Part shown: piece after piece, positions 35,162 through 44,286 of the stretch
Position numbering within the stretch: position 1 is the first letter of the stretch
How the letters are laid out: every line of letters starts with the position of its first letter
From: Desulfobulbaceae bacterium
GTDB lineage: Bacteria; Desulfobacterota; Desulfobulbia; Desulfobulbales; Desulfocapsaceae
Length of the DNA stretch: 64,000 nt
Assembly: GCA_009773475.1 (NCBI GenBank)
Contig: WSXV01000005.1
Coordinates: 81,491-145,490 of the forward strand
Direction of reading: 5' to 3'
Notes under the pieces: generated by a model
The model's input: the letters and a program-made list of their open reading frames with translations, nothing else
Database searches by the model: none
Told to the model about the DNA's origin: nothing
Made by a program: the position numbers and the translations under genes

Positions 35162-35683
35162 TGCTTGATGGCAAAGTGAGAAGTCGTCAGAGAGGCATGG
35201 TTGGGTACAACTTTGTCTTTGGCTATCAAAAAAGACTAGATTCCGGTTTCCTACAGAATTGAAGGAGAAATTTTTGTTCTCTGGAAGTTTCTCTGGTTCC
35301 TATCCGTCGTATGGGAACTTCAATCTTTGATTGCGCCGCAGTTCAACTGGATGCAAAGCATCTTCAAATACTCGGGAATGACTTTCTGGTCATTTCCAAG
35401 AACCTCATTTCACTTGGGAATAATCTCGTTTTTCTGAGCATGTCTCGTTTGTAAAAGAATTTACTATTAGACTTTTCTTTATTAAAATTTTTTACACTGG
35501 AATTGTCGCTTGGTGCAACCTGCAAATAAAGTGGGACTGTAATTGAGTGGTAATGATCTGGAACAATTAATAATTTTCACATCCAAAGAAATGCGTTGTT
35601 CTTGGCGCATTTTTTGCTGTTAACAAGAGGTCGGTAAAGGTGCACTCGATGGAAAATTATCAAACAGTCTGTGGGCGGGGCGT
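35162..35683. other. Intergenic region upstream of the pilin operon
   Basis: About 520 AT-rich bases without a supported gene. The only clear element is the sigma-54 promoter at 35602-35618. The long AT-rich stretch upstream of it (about 35450-35600) is where enhancer sites for an NtrC-type activator would be expected, although I cannot define them. No obvious terminator for glmM is visible. Confidence 0.45.
35602..35618 (+). promoter_or_regulatory. Sigma-54 promoter of the minor-pilin operon
   Basis: TTGGCGCATTTTTTGCT matches the -24/-12 consensus (TGGCAC-N5-TTGCW), with GG at 35604-35605 and GC at 35616-35617 separated by exactly 10 bases. Transcription would start near 35629, about 55 nt before the first prepilin gene. 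Sigma-54 control is well known for pilin genes and needs an NtrC-type activator, one of which lies at 44287-45681. Confidence 0.8.
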
Positions 35684-36232
35684 ATGAGAACCAAGTCAGG
35701 ACAAAAGGGTTTTACTCTGGTTGAATTGATGATCGTGGTGGCGATTATTGGCATTCTGGCTGCTATCGCCACTCCCGCGCTGCTTTCCTGGTTGCCGAAT
35801 ATGCGGCTTAACAGCGCTGCTCGTGATCTTTATGGAATAATCATGAAGGCTAAAGGTGAGGCTGCCAAGCGAAATAGCAACTGCACTTTAGTCTTCAATC
35901 AAATAATAGGCGGCACGACATTTGCTTATGTGCTCTTTGAAGATAACAATCCGTCGATTTGTACAGTGACTCCTGGAAGAAGTGCAGATTATGATGCAGG
36001 TGAGCCAATTATTGCTCAAGTGGAGTTATGGCCACAAGGTGTTGTCATGACTGGTTCAACGCTTCCCGCAAATGATGATGGGAATAACTCTATTACATTC
36101 AAGCCAAATTCAATTCCAACAGGTAATAATTGTGGCTTGGCAAATGGCACTATATCTTTGAATAATACCAACGGACAAATTGCTAATATCATTGTCAATC
36201 GATCCGGTAATGTCAGAATAGTAAAACCATAA
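35684..36232 (+). CDS. Type IV prepilin, FimT/GspH family
   Basis: A 182-residue minor pilin. The class III leader MRTKSGQKG is cut after Gly9 by prepilin peptidase, leaving FTLVELMIVVAIIGILAAIA with the conserved Glu at position 5 of the mature protein. The C-terminal globular part ends VNRSGNVRIVKP, a typical GspH/FimT ending (NxxGRVRI). It is first gene of the operon, and its product would belong to the priming complex at the pilus tip. Confidence 0.9.
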   Translation: MRTKSGQKGFTLVELMIVVAIIGILAAIATPALLSWLPNMRLNSAARDLYGIIMKAKGEAAKRNSNCTLVFNQIIGGTTFAYVLFEDNNPSICTVTPGRSADYDAGEPIIAQVELWPQGVVMTGSTLPANDDGNNSITFKPNSIPTGNNCGLANGTISLNNTNGQIANIIVNRSGNVRIVKP

Positions 36233-36240
36233 TCGAACTT

Positions 36241-36990
36241 ATGAAACTCATTCACTCGAACTCCTTGATAACTAAAACCTTGAGTAACAGAGGTTTTACC
36301 CTTGTTGAAATCATGATAGCTTTGGCTATCTCCGGAATAGTTATGGCAGCTATTTACTCCGTATATATCTCACAGCAACGCACCTCCATCGTTCAGGAAC
36401 AGGTTGTTGAGATGCAGCAAAATGTCAGGGCTAGTCTTGATATAATGGAGCGTGAGATCAGGATGGCTGGTTATTCGAGGAGTCGTACAGGTGCAACAAT
36501 CCCAAATGTTACAATTACTACGGCGAATGCCAATCAGCTGATCTTTAGAATGGTTGCCGACACTGACGGTATGGATAATGACGGAAGTGGAGTTGCAGAC
36601 GAGGATGGTGAAATTGAATCCATTGAATACTACCTATATGATGCCTATGGCGATGGTGATTTGGACCTGGGTAGACGAACGCCCTCCAACACCCAGGCCG
36701 TCGCAGAAAACATAGATGCTATTGAATTTAATTACATTATGGCAAATGGAACGCTCACCACAACTCCGGCTCAACCCAATGATGTTCGTGCTGTTCAAAT
36801 TTCAATTCTTGCGCGGGCTGGACGAGAGGATCGGGAGTTTACCAATTCGATAACATATACTTCAGGCTCTGGAAACGCAGCCTGGGATATCAATGGTGCC
36901 ACTGCGGGTACGGGCAATCCACCAAACGACAATTTCCGCCGCCGCCTTCTTATTACCACCGTCCAATGCAGAAACATGGGATTAAACTAA
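36241..36990 (+). CDS. pilW: Minor pilin PilW
   Basis: A 249-residue prepilin with leader cleavage after Gly18 (NRG then FTLVEIMIALAISGIVMAA, Glu at mature position 5). The sequence LDIMEREIRMAGYS after the helix is diagnostic of PilW. An Asp/Gly-rich loop (DTDGMDNDGSG, residues 107-117, then DEDGE) looks like a calcium site. It lies 8 nt after the FimT-like gene and 1 nt before pilV. Confidence 0.88.
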   Translation: MKLIHSNSLITKTLSNRGFTLVEIMIALAISGIVMAAIYSVYISQQRTSIVQEQVVEMQQNVRASLDIMEREIRMAGYSRSRTGATIPNVTITTANANQLIFRMVADTDGMDNDGSGVADEDGEIESIEYYLYDAYGDGDLDLGRRTPSNTQAVAENIDAIEFNYIMANGTLTTTPAQPNDVRAVQISILARAGREDREFTNSITYTSGSGNAAWDINGATAGTGNPPNDNFRRRLLITTVQCRNMGLN

Positions 36991-36991
36991 C

Positions 36992-37372
36992 ATGCAGATA
37001 TTACGCACACAGAATGGATTCACCCTTATAGAGGCATTGGTGGCCATGTTTGTGCTCACCATTGGCATACTGAGTTATTTTACACTCCAGGCCAACATGA
37101 TTAATCATAATCACCGAGCCTCTACAATGACGCAGGCTACCAACCTGGTTGCCGGTCAGCTTGAAACTATTCGTCAGTCTCCCTATAGCACACTTGTCTC
37201 ATCAACAGCTGCCACACAGGTAGTTGATGCCCAAACAGGGTATATTATAACATGGATAGTCACTGATAATTCCCCAGTGCCTGATGCAAAACGTATCGTC
37301 GCAACGGTTGCTGTACCCAACAACGGGCCGACTGTGAATTTTGATTATGTAAAATTTGACGATGGAACTTAA
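36992..37372 (+). CDS. pilV: Minor pilin PilV
   Basis: A 126-residue prepilin with leader MQILRTQNG and mature start FTLIEALVAMFVLTIGIL (Glu at position 5). This is the PilV/GspI pattern, followed by a short globular domain. Its start lies one base after the pilW stop, implying coupled translation. Confidence 0.88.
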   Translation: MQILRTQNGFTLIEALVAMFVLTIGILSYFTLQANMINHNHRASTMTQATNLVAGQLETIRQSPYSTLVSSTAATQVVDAQTGYIITWIVTDNSPVPDAKRIVATVAVPNNGPTVNFDYVKFDDGT

Positions 37373-37438
37373 TGTATTTCCGTATTTATTGTCTGGCGAT
37401 AAAAAAGAATGTTTTCAAGTTTTTTTTAATAAATACAT

Positions 37439-37969
37439 GTGGATAGTGTGAAAATGATACTCCAGATTTTAGACAGGCAGCGATTGTCGCACTGTAGTAA
37501 TGAAAAAGGTTTTGTTCTTATAGTGGCAATGCTGATGCTCCTTGTGATTTCATTGATGGGCATATTCATGTCCAATACAACCACAACCGAAGTGATCATT
37601 GCTGGAAATGAAAGACATTCTCAAGAGCAATTTTTCAAGGCAGATGCGGGTGTTAATGTTGTAATAGCTGAAAATACAGTTCCAGGAGACGGCTTTAAGC
37701 CAGGTACTTTGTACACCCCTCCCGCACTGCCTTTTAATTGTAACACTCCGCTGCATCTACGGTTTGCCCATTACGATATAGATGGGGTGGCTGGTGATGA
37801 AGTCAATGTCTTTCTTTTAGAAAAGTCTGCTTCGACTCCGGTAGAAATACAAGTGGCGTCATGTGTCACAGAAAATAACACAACGGCTCAAATCATAGCT
37901 GGAATACAATATGGAGCGAACCTTGGCCGTCAGAAGGGAACCGGTGATCCAAACGAATACTCCAATTAA
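37439..37969 (+). CDS. pilX: Minor pilin PilX
   Basis: A 176-residue prepilin-like protein. The cleavage motif is EKG (Gly24) before FVLIVAMLMLLVISLMG. Mature position 5 is valine rather than glutamate, which is normal for PilX/GspK-type pilins. The ERHSQEQFFKADAGVN segment also matches PilX. The start is uncertain: GTG 37439 or ATG 37454, neither with a clear ribosome site. It precedes pilY1 by 15 nt, as in other pilus operons. Confidence 0.82.
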   Translation: MDSVKMILQILDRQRLSHCSNEKGFVLIVAMLMLLVISLMGIFMSNTTTTEVIIAGNERHSQEQFFKADAGVNVVIAENTVPGDGFKPGTLYTPPALPFNCNTPLHLRFAHYDIDGVAGDEVNVFLLEKSASTPVEIQVASCVTENNTTAQIIAGIQYGANLGRQKGTGDPNEYSN

Positions 37970-37984
37970 TCACAAGGAGAAAAA

Positions 37985-40900
37985 ATGAATTTTCTAAACT
38001 CTCAATCGCGCATACAAAATCTTGTTATCCTGTTTGCCGTCTTCTACTGTATATCCAATCCTTCATTTGCACTGGCGGCAGATGATGATACCCCTTTCTT
38101 TGCAGGCCGCACCGGATCGCCCAATGTCATGATCATTTTTGACAACTCGAATTCCATGCAGGACTCGCCCTATTTGAGAGATGATGGCATAACCCCGTAT
38201 AGGCCAGATGGGCAGCTATGGCGCCGAGGTGTCACTGTTGACAATGATTGCAATAATGATGGCACGGCTGATGACCCATGTATTCTTGATAGTACTCCTA
38301 ATGTTGCCGATAATAACGGGAGCATCGTGTACGACCAGACAAAATACATTACGGAAAGTGAGTATGTTTCCCTGCCTGGGAAAAATCCTCCCAATTTTCC
38401 CGGCTTAGCCGCCTCATCGTCTGCGGTTACCTCTATTCGTAATACAAGCACTGCATGCAATATGGGAATGGAGTGCGATGATCGGATATACGATAGTAAT
38501 GTAACCTGGGGGACGCTCACCAGTACTATCATGAACTCTACTTATAGATACTGGCGAGTCGAAATTAAAGACACCACTAACAGCACAACTCAAGTGAGGA
38601 ATTTGTCTGGGTATGATGCGGCAGGTTATTGGACTGTATATGGTGGAACTATTGAATACAATCCAGCTCACAGCTATGCCTATAGACTGCTCAGTGGATC
38701 TCCCGGGGACGTTACCTATTTAGGCGGTACGAGTCAAGTTTATGATAGAAATTATGATTGGGCATTGCTCACATCTGCTATCTGGTCTTCTCAATACAGC
38801 AGTCATGTCATAGAGATCTATGCCGGTACCAATGCCGGTTTACGACGCACGCTTAACTGGTACGATACCACTAATGGCTACTGGTCTGTCAGTACTGCAT
38901 TCCCCGTTCCCTGTGATAGCACAAGCAGGTACCGGATTTTAGGGGTTGCAGATGACAATAAAAATGCAAGTGGCGGGAATCATCCTGACTCTAAGATGTA
39001 TCAGGCAAAATTGGCATTACAGAAATTTCTCGACTCCAGTTCCATTAAAACCTGTGACCATGTAGATCCTGACACCGGCATCTGTGATGACTGGCGTTAT
39101 TTAATGAATGTGGGTTTTGCTACGTACATGCAATCAATGATACCTCAAACAACAGCTCAATATTATAGAAAAAGGGCTGGGACTACGACGCACACAGATG
39201 CTCAATTCAGATATTACTACCGGTATAAATCAAATAGTTCTGGTGATTTTTACAACTTGGATGGTTGTACCGGCCCCGTGGGTGCAAAAACTCCTGTGTT
39301 ACCGACAAGCTTCACCGGCTGGGATGGGGTGGTTCATACAGGGGTTACGACAAGTTACGAATTTAATCGATCATACCATGTAGGGTCGTGTGACGAACAA
39401 ACCATCCGTTATCGCATAACCTCGCTTACCTGCTCCCCCACGGACTCTTCCCCTAACAGGTTACAAATAACTGCGGCAAGCAATACGACTATGACAGGGG
39501 CACCGGCTGGTGTTGATCCTGCTGGCAACCCACAATGGGGATATTCAAACTATGGCTGGCGATATTTTGCTGATAATGGCACGGGGAATTGTTCAACCTA
39601 TACCCCACCAGCGACTGCTGGGGGAGGGACACTGGTTGGGTCAGGGGAGGATTGCTACACAATATGTCAAAATATTTCTGCCATAGATACAACAACCGGT
39701 ACCTATTATGAAACAACTTGGAAGTCCGTTGATGGGGATCTCCGACGTATCGATTCAGCCAAGCCAGGATATGTAAAAAAAATTCCTGACCCTGCGGATA
39801 CCTATACCGTCACTCCTTACATTGGTTATTGTGGAGGAAGCTGGCAAAACTGCACCACCCCTAATCCAGAAGACACCAGCGGTGATAATTATGGTGACTG
39901 GACCTTAGTGCCAGTTGGTGGTCTGGCTAATGTGCCCCTCAATAGTGCGGGGACTCTTGGTAATATAAATAGAATTATCTATGATTCTTCCACATTTTTT
40001 AACCCAAGCATCATTGGAGACATAAATCGCCCCCATGGTTGGAGTTATAAACGGACTAAAAATAACAATACCGCCAACATCGAAGATGATGCGAACACTC
40101 TTCTCGCTGACGATCATTATATGTTCCTCTATAGTTCAAGCTATATATCAAAATGGCCGGATAGCGTTCAAAAATCTCCATATTTCCCCTCAGAGGCTGG
40201 CAATCCTCTCAGCAGATTTAGCAACTATAACGGGGATGATCAAACAGCCTTTGTTGATTTGCCGGTGGTTGATGAAGATGCTGATGATAAAGGCGATGAT
40301 CTTGACGGTGATAATATTAATAAAGTCAAAAACCTGATCGGTTTATCACGAATAGTTCATCCGGCGAATTCGAGTTATGTACAAACTATGGCACCCATCA
40401 GTGCCGGCTCACTGTCAGTCAACACCTCTGAGACATCTGGTCAAGGAACTCCGCTTGCAGCTTCTTTAACAGATGCCTACAAATACTATCAATCCTATAT
40501 TGCGCAGGATTCTTTTACCCAAGGTGGATGTCGACAGAACTATATCATTCTTCTCACGGATGGCTTGGAAACCGGCGGTGGTGTTCCCAAGACAGCAGCT
40601 CAGGCATTGCAAGCCATGACCTATAATAGCGAGGAGACACCTGTTAAAGTATATGTGGTTGGCTTTGGGTTGGACAAGTCATCGCAAACGACCTTAAATG
40701 AAATAGCGGCCGCCGGTGGTTCTACGCAGGCTTATTTTGCCAATAATGTTGATGAGCTGGTGGATATTCTTGCCCATGACATTACTGGCGATATCCTTAG
40801 TGGTTCGTATTCACGATCAAAAGTTACACTCACGCCAAATACTCGTCAGACTGAAGACGAGCTGTCGCTTTATTATGCTTATTTTGACTACCCAATATGG

Positions 40901-43342
40901 CGCGGCCATCTAATGGCCTGGGAGCTTTATTCTGAGGAGGATGCTAGAAATAATCATCTTGTGGAGGCAGGTACTATAAAAAGAAAAACACCGTATTGGG
41001 CAAGTAATTGCGCGGGAACAATTAATGCGAGCGATGCCGGTAATCCAGATGCCGGTTGCATTATAGCGGAGGATTATGTAGCTGCCGGTGTGTCTCCGGA
41101 CGGGCCTGGAACCAGAAGAACCCTGTATACCACTGCATCAGGAAGCAAGATAACTTTTCACCCTGATAATGCCGGCACATTGAAAGGACTTGTGAATCCT
41201 AATCACTTAGACATTAACGGAAATGGTACTGCCGATGAAGTTCAAGACGCAAAGGATGTGATCAATCATGTTCATCATCCTGGATATGATAATGGGAAAT
41301 ATGTTGGTAATCGTGACACGAAGTGGCCCTTGGCGGACATCTATAGTTCAGGGCCAGTGCTTGTAACTCCTCCATCTGCCGGTGATTGCAGCGACTATGA
41401 TAATAATCCTGCAACTCCAGATAGTTGGCCAAACATGAATGGATATTGTGCTTTCAAGGAAGCCTATAAAAACAGGCCTTCAATGTTATATGTGGGTGCT
41501 AATGGTGGAATGATTGAAGCCATTGCCGCAGGTAGTACAACTTCTGGCTCTGGCGGTTATGAAAAATGGGGGTATCTTCCTAACAATGTTTTAGGGAAAC
41601 TTTACGAGTTTAAAGACGGGCATCGGTTTACCATGGACCTGACCATTCTTGCCGGAGAAGTTGATACCTCTGCCAATCTTGCCGGCACAGGCTGGAAAAC
41701 CATGTTGGTTGCGGGGCAAAGAAAAGGTGGCAGTTATTACACTGCCCTTGATGTAACAGATCCAGACGACCCCAAGCCCATGTGGGAGTTCACAGATGCT
41801 AACCTTGGGCAAACATGGTCCACCCCATCGTTTGGGCGAATTGTGATCAACGGCGTGAAAACCAGTGTTGTCTTCTTTGGCGGCGGTTATTCGCCGAATG
41901 AAAATGTCGGAAACCGTCTTTTTATTGTTCGCGCAAGCGATGGAACAGTTATCAAAGAGTTTGAAGTCGGCTCTTCTGCAAATGATATTCCAAGCAACCT
42001 GCGTACCATGAGATATTTGACCAATAAGGTCGGCACGGTTGTTGATTATCGCACCAACCTTCCTGAGTTGCCCGATGGCACCGGAGTTGATTATAGCACT
42101 CGCAAATACTTCATCGAGGCTGCTTATTTTGGGGATACCAGCGGGACAATGTGGCGGTTGCATAACCTCAATACTGATGAGGCTGCCACCACTGCCGACC
42201 CATTTGGCCCTCCCTGGTCTGACAATGTGACATTGACAGCGCTTTATACCCCTGAGAACGATAAGAAAATGCCAATTTATTATCGGCCGGTTGTTCATGA
42301 CATAAAGAAAGGTTCAATCGATAATGGAGTGGTCACAGGATGTGTCAAGCGCTACGTCCTTGCCGGAACCGGTGATGAGAACAATCCAACCTCCGCCAAA
42401 GATGGTGCAGGTAAACCAATTTTGAACTATTTTTTTGAAATAGAAGACCGTGAGTTTGATTTCACAGAGAATGACACCGCTCATACACCGGCTTGGACAG
42501 CGGCTGAGATAGCTGAAGGAAAATTCAGATTAAACTGGCGCCTTAGTCTTGGGCTTGGACTTCCTCATGATCAATATGGATTTTTGCTGGATAATGCAGG
42601 GGCAAGAATTAAAAAAAGTGGAAAAGATATCTTGGACTTACAGACATATATCTTGAATTGGTCGGATTATAACGCCAATGGATGGTACATAAACACTGGT
42701 AATTTGTTTAACTCCGCAGGGATAAAAGTAGCAAATGCTAATGAATTTCTCATAAAGCACGATACTGGTTCTCCTATGAACGACAATGGACTTTATACTA
42801 ACCCAGCAGGGACAACCCTGATTGCCGTCGATGGAACATATTTTATAAGAGATATTTCTCTTTGGTTTACAGACGAGAATGGTTGTTTCTATGATACAGA
42901 TGGAACCTGCCTAGTTGACACTGATACCTATAGTTTTGGCAATGATGGAAAGCTTCTCAGTGGAAGTGCTAATCAATCTGGAACAATTATAACAGCTCTT
43001 GGAGAAAAAGTTTTGACCGAACCTACCACCCAGGCTGGGGATGTTTTCTTTACATCGTATTCGCCTGAAGGTGGCTGCGCGATGGGAAAAAGTTATTTAT
43101 ATGGTTTTGAAATTTCAGATTGTCAAACCCTTGGTGGTGACGGAGCGCTTTTATATAATAAAAAAATAAAAGGACGTCCATATGTCCAGCGTAAAGACTT
43201 AGGGATAGGCATTACATCTGATGTCACGCTCGGAGGGGGGAAATTATATTTCCTTCAATCAACAGGGGACGGTCCCTCGGCTCCTGTTGTTGATGACCCT
43301 CGATCAGACGCCTCCAAGCTGTTATATTGGAAGCAGGATTAG
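37985..43342 (+). CDS. pilY1: PilY1-type pilus tip adhesin
   Basis: A 1785-residue secreted protein with a signal peptide (residues 1 to about 32). A von Willebrand A domain begins at once with MIDAS motif DNSNS (53-57) and is completed far downstream by YIILLTDGLETGG (near 852). The intervening insert contains a tandem pair of about 70 residues each (about 169-238 and 253-319). From about residue 1160 the PilY1 beta-propeller follows (MLYVGANGGMIEA, MLVAGQRKGGSYYTALDVTD, STPSFGRI). Several Asp-rich loops look calcium-binding. PilY1 sits at the pilus tip and is required for pilus assembly and adhesion. ATG 37985 follows AAGGAG. Confidence 0.93.
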   Translation: MNFLNSQSRIQNLVILFAVFYCISNPSFALAADDDTPFFAGRTGSPNVMIIFDNSNSMQDSPYLRDDGITPYRPDGQLWRRGVTVDNDCNNDGTADDPCILDSTPNVADNNGSIVYDQTKYITESEYVSLPGKNPPNFPGLAASSSAVTSIRNTSTACNMGMECDDRIYDSNVTWGTLTSTIMNSTYRYWRVEIKDTTNSTTQVRNLSGYDAAGYWTVYGGTIEYNPAHSYAYRLLSGSPGDVTYLGGTSQVYDRNYDWALLTSAIWSSQYSSHVIEIYAGTNAGLRRTLNWYDTTNGYWSVSTAFPVPCDSTSRYRILGVADDNKNASGGNHPDSKMYQAKLALQKFLDSSSIKTCDHVDPDTGICDDWRYLMNVGFATYMQSMIPQTTAQYYRKRAGTTTHTDAQFRYYYRYKSNSSGDFYNLDGCTGPVGAKTPVLPTSFTGWDGVVHTGVTTSYEFNRSYHVGSCDEQTIRYRITSLTCSPTDSSPNRLQITAASNTTMTGAPAGVDPAGNPQWGYSNYGWRYFADNGTGNCSTYTPPATAGGGTLVGSGEDCYTICQNISAIDTTTGTYYETTWKSVDGDLRRIDSAKPGYVKKIPDPADTYTVTPYIGYCGGSWQNCTTPNPEDTSGDNYGDWTLVPVGGLANVPLNSAGTLGNINRIIYDSSTFFNPSIIGDINRPHGWSYKRTKNNNTANIEDDANTLLADDHYMFLYSSSYISKWPDSVQKSPYFPSEAGNPLSRFSNYNGDDQTAFVDLPVVDEDADDKGDDLDGDNINKVKNLIGLSRIVHPANSSYVQTMAPISAGSLSVNTSETSGQGTPLAASLTDAYKYYQSYIAQDSFTQGGCRQNYIILLTDGLETGGGVPKTAAQALQAMTYNSEETPVKVYVVGFGLDKSSQTTLNEIAAAGGSTQAYFANNVDELVDILAHDITGDILSGSYSRSKVTLTPNTRQTEDELSLYYAYFDYPIWRGHLMAWELYSEEDARNNHLVEAGTIKRKTPYWASNCAGTINASDAGNPDAGCIIAEDYVAAGVSPDGPGTRRTLYTTASGSKITFHPDNAGTLKGLVNPNHLDINGNGTADEVQDAKDVINHVHHPGYDNGKYVGNRDTKWPLADIYSSGPVLVTPPSAGDCSDYDNNPATPDSWPNMNGYCAFKEAYKNRPSMLYVGANGGMIEAIAAGSTTSGSGGYEKWGYLPNNVLGKLYEFKDGHRFTMDLTILAGEVDTSANLAGTGWKTMLVAGQRKGGSYYTALDVTDPDDPKPMWEFTDANLGQTWSTPSFGRIVINGVKTSVVFFGGGYSPNENVGNRLFIVRASDGTVIKEFEVGSSANDIPSNLRTMRYLTNKVGTVVDYRTNLPELPDGTGVDYSTRKYFIEAAYFGDTSGTMWRLHNLNTDEAATTADPFGPPWSDNVTLTALYTPENDKKMPIYYRPVVHDIKKGSIDNGVVTGCVKRYVLAGTGDENNPTSAKDGAGKPILNYFFEIEDREFDFTENDTAHTPAWTAAEIAEGKFRLNWRLSLGLGLPHDQYGFLLDNAGARIKKSGKDILDLQTYILNWSDYNANGWYINTGNLFNSAGIKVANANEFLIKHDTGSPMNDNGLYTNPAGTTLIAVDGTYFIRDISLWFTDENGCFYDTDGTCLVDTDTYSFGNDGKLLSGSANQSGTIITALGEKVLTEPTTQAGDVFFTSYSPEGGCAMGKSYLYGFEISDCQTLGGDGALLYNKKIKGRPYVQRKDLGIGITSDVTLGGGKLYFLQSTGDGPSAPVVDDPRSDASKLLYWKQD

Positions 43343-43382
43343 TATTGTTGCAATGTCATGAGATATTAAAAAGGAGGAAAAG

Positions 43383-43832
43383 ATGAAAAAGATTGTCATT
43401 AAAACTATATATATATGTACTACGATGTTATGTTTTGTCTCATGGAGTCTTGCAGCCGAGCCCACGGATCTGTTGAATAATATGAATATTATCAGAGAGG
43501 AGCAGGGGGTAAAAGAATACTTTCCTGGGAAAATAACAGAAATCACTGGACCATCGATGATAATTTCTGACAAAGAGTTAAATCTGACACCAAACACAAT
43601 TTTCTATGATGAAAACAGGAATATGATTACTCTTAATGAGTTTAAGAAAGGAGACCAGATTCTATATGATTATGATTCATCAACATTCGATTTGATTTCT
43701 TTACAAAAGAGCCTCTTGGATAAAAAAAATACTCTTCCAGAAAAGAAACAGGAAGAAGACAATATCTTGACAAAAAAAGATAATGGAAATGAGAGAAAAA
43801 TTAAATTAACGAACGGTATTTATAAAAATTAA
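43383..43832 (+). CDS. Small exported protein at the end of the pilus operon
   Basis: A 149-residue protein of unknown family. It has a clear signal peptide (MKKIVIKTIYICTTMLCFVS, cut near SLAAEP). A central part resembles a short OB/SH3-like strand set (GKITEITGPSMIISDKELNL), and the tail is Lys/Glu/Asp-rich and probably disordered. A perfect AAAAAGGAGG lies 5 nt before the ATG. It follows pilY1 by 40 nt and shares its direction, so it is likely part of the pilus transcript. Confidence 0.7.
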   Translation: MKKIVIKTIYICTTMLCFVSWSLAAEPTDLLNNMNIIREEQGVKEYFPGKITEITGPSMIISDKELNLTPNTIFYDENRNMITLNEFKKGDQILYDYDSSTFDLISLQKSLLDKKNTLPEKKQEEDNILTKKDNGNERKIKLTNGIYKN

Positions 43833-43885
43833 CGATAGCTTTGATGTGTCGTAATCTAGGTAGGACTGGAGTTTAAAGACAACTA

Positions 43886-44179
43886 ATGGACAAACTTGAA
43901 ATTTATGCAAAACAGGTCGGTACGGTAGTTCAATATATTGAGCTGCCTTACTTTAATGATACCGGTATTATGATTGCTAAGAAGCTGCGATTCAAGAAAG
44001 TGGATGAGATCCCCCGCATACAAAGAGGGATACAAGCAGTGAGCGAAGTAGGGATTTCAGATCTTCTGGAACCGTTAAAAGAGAAAATAAGCAAATTGCT
44101 TGATGATCCTTGTTGGGTGGTGGTACTTTTTGAAGCCGTTCATCGAGAAATCAGTTCTCCAACTATTACTAAAAGGTAG
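43886..44179 (+). CDS. Small protein of unknown function
   Basis: A 97-residue soluble protein (MDKLEIYAKQVGTVVQYIEL at its start) with mixed helix/strand character and no recognised motif. There is no strong ribosome site, and it is the last forward gene before the convergent regulator operon. It may be part of the pilus transcript or an independent gene, and its reality rests mainly on coding-like composition. Confidence 0.5.
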   Translation: MDKLEIYAKQVGTVVQYIELPYFNDTGIMIAKKLRFKKVDEIPRIQRGIQAVSEVGISDLLEPLKEKISKLLDDPCWVVVLFEAVHREISSPTITKR

Positions 44180-44286
44180 AGCAGTTCTTCTGGCCTTCGT
44201 TAATTGGGCCTATTTTTGATTCTTGCGGACGAACCAGTTAGAAAAATGGATTTTTCGATAGAAAGTAATCGGCAATGACCTCTTGG

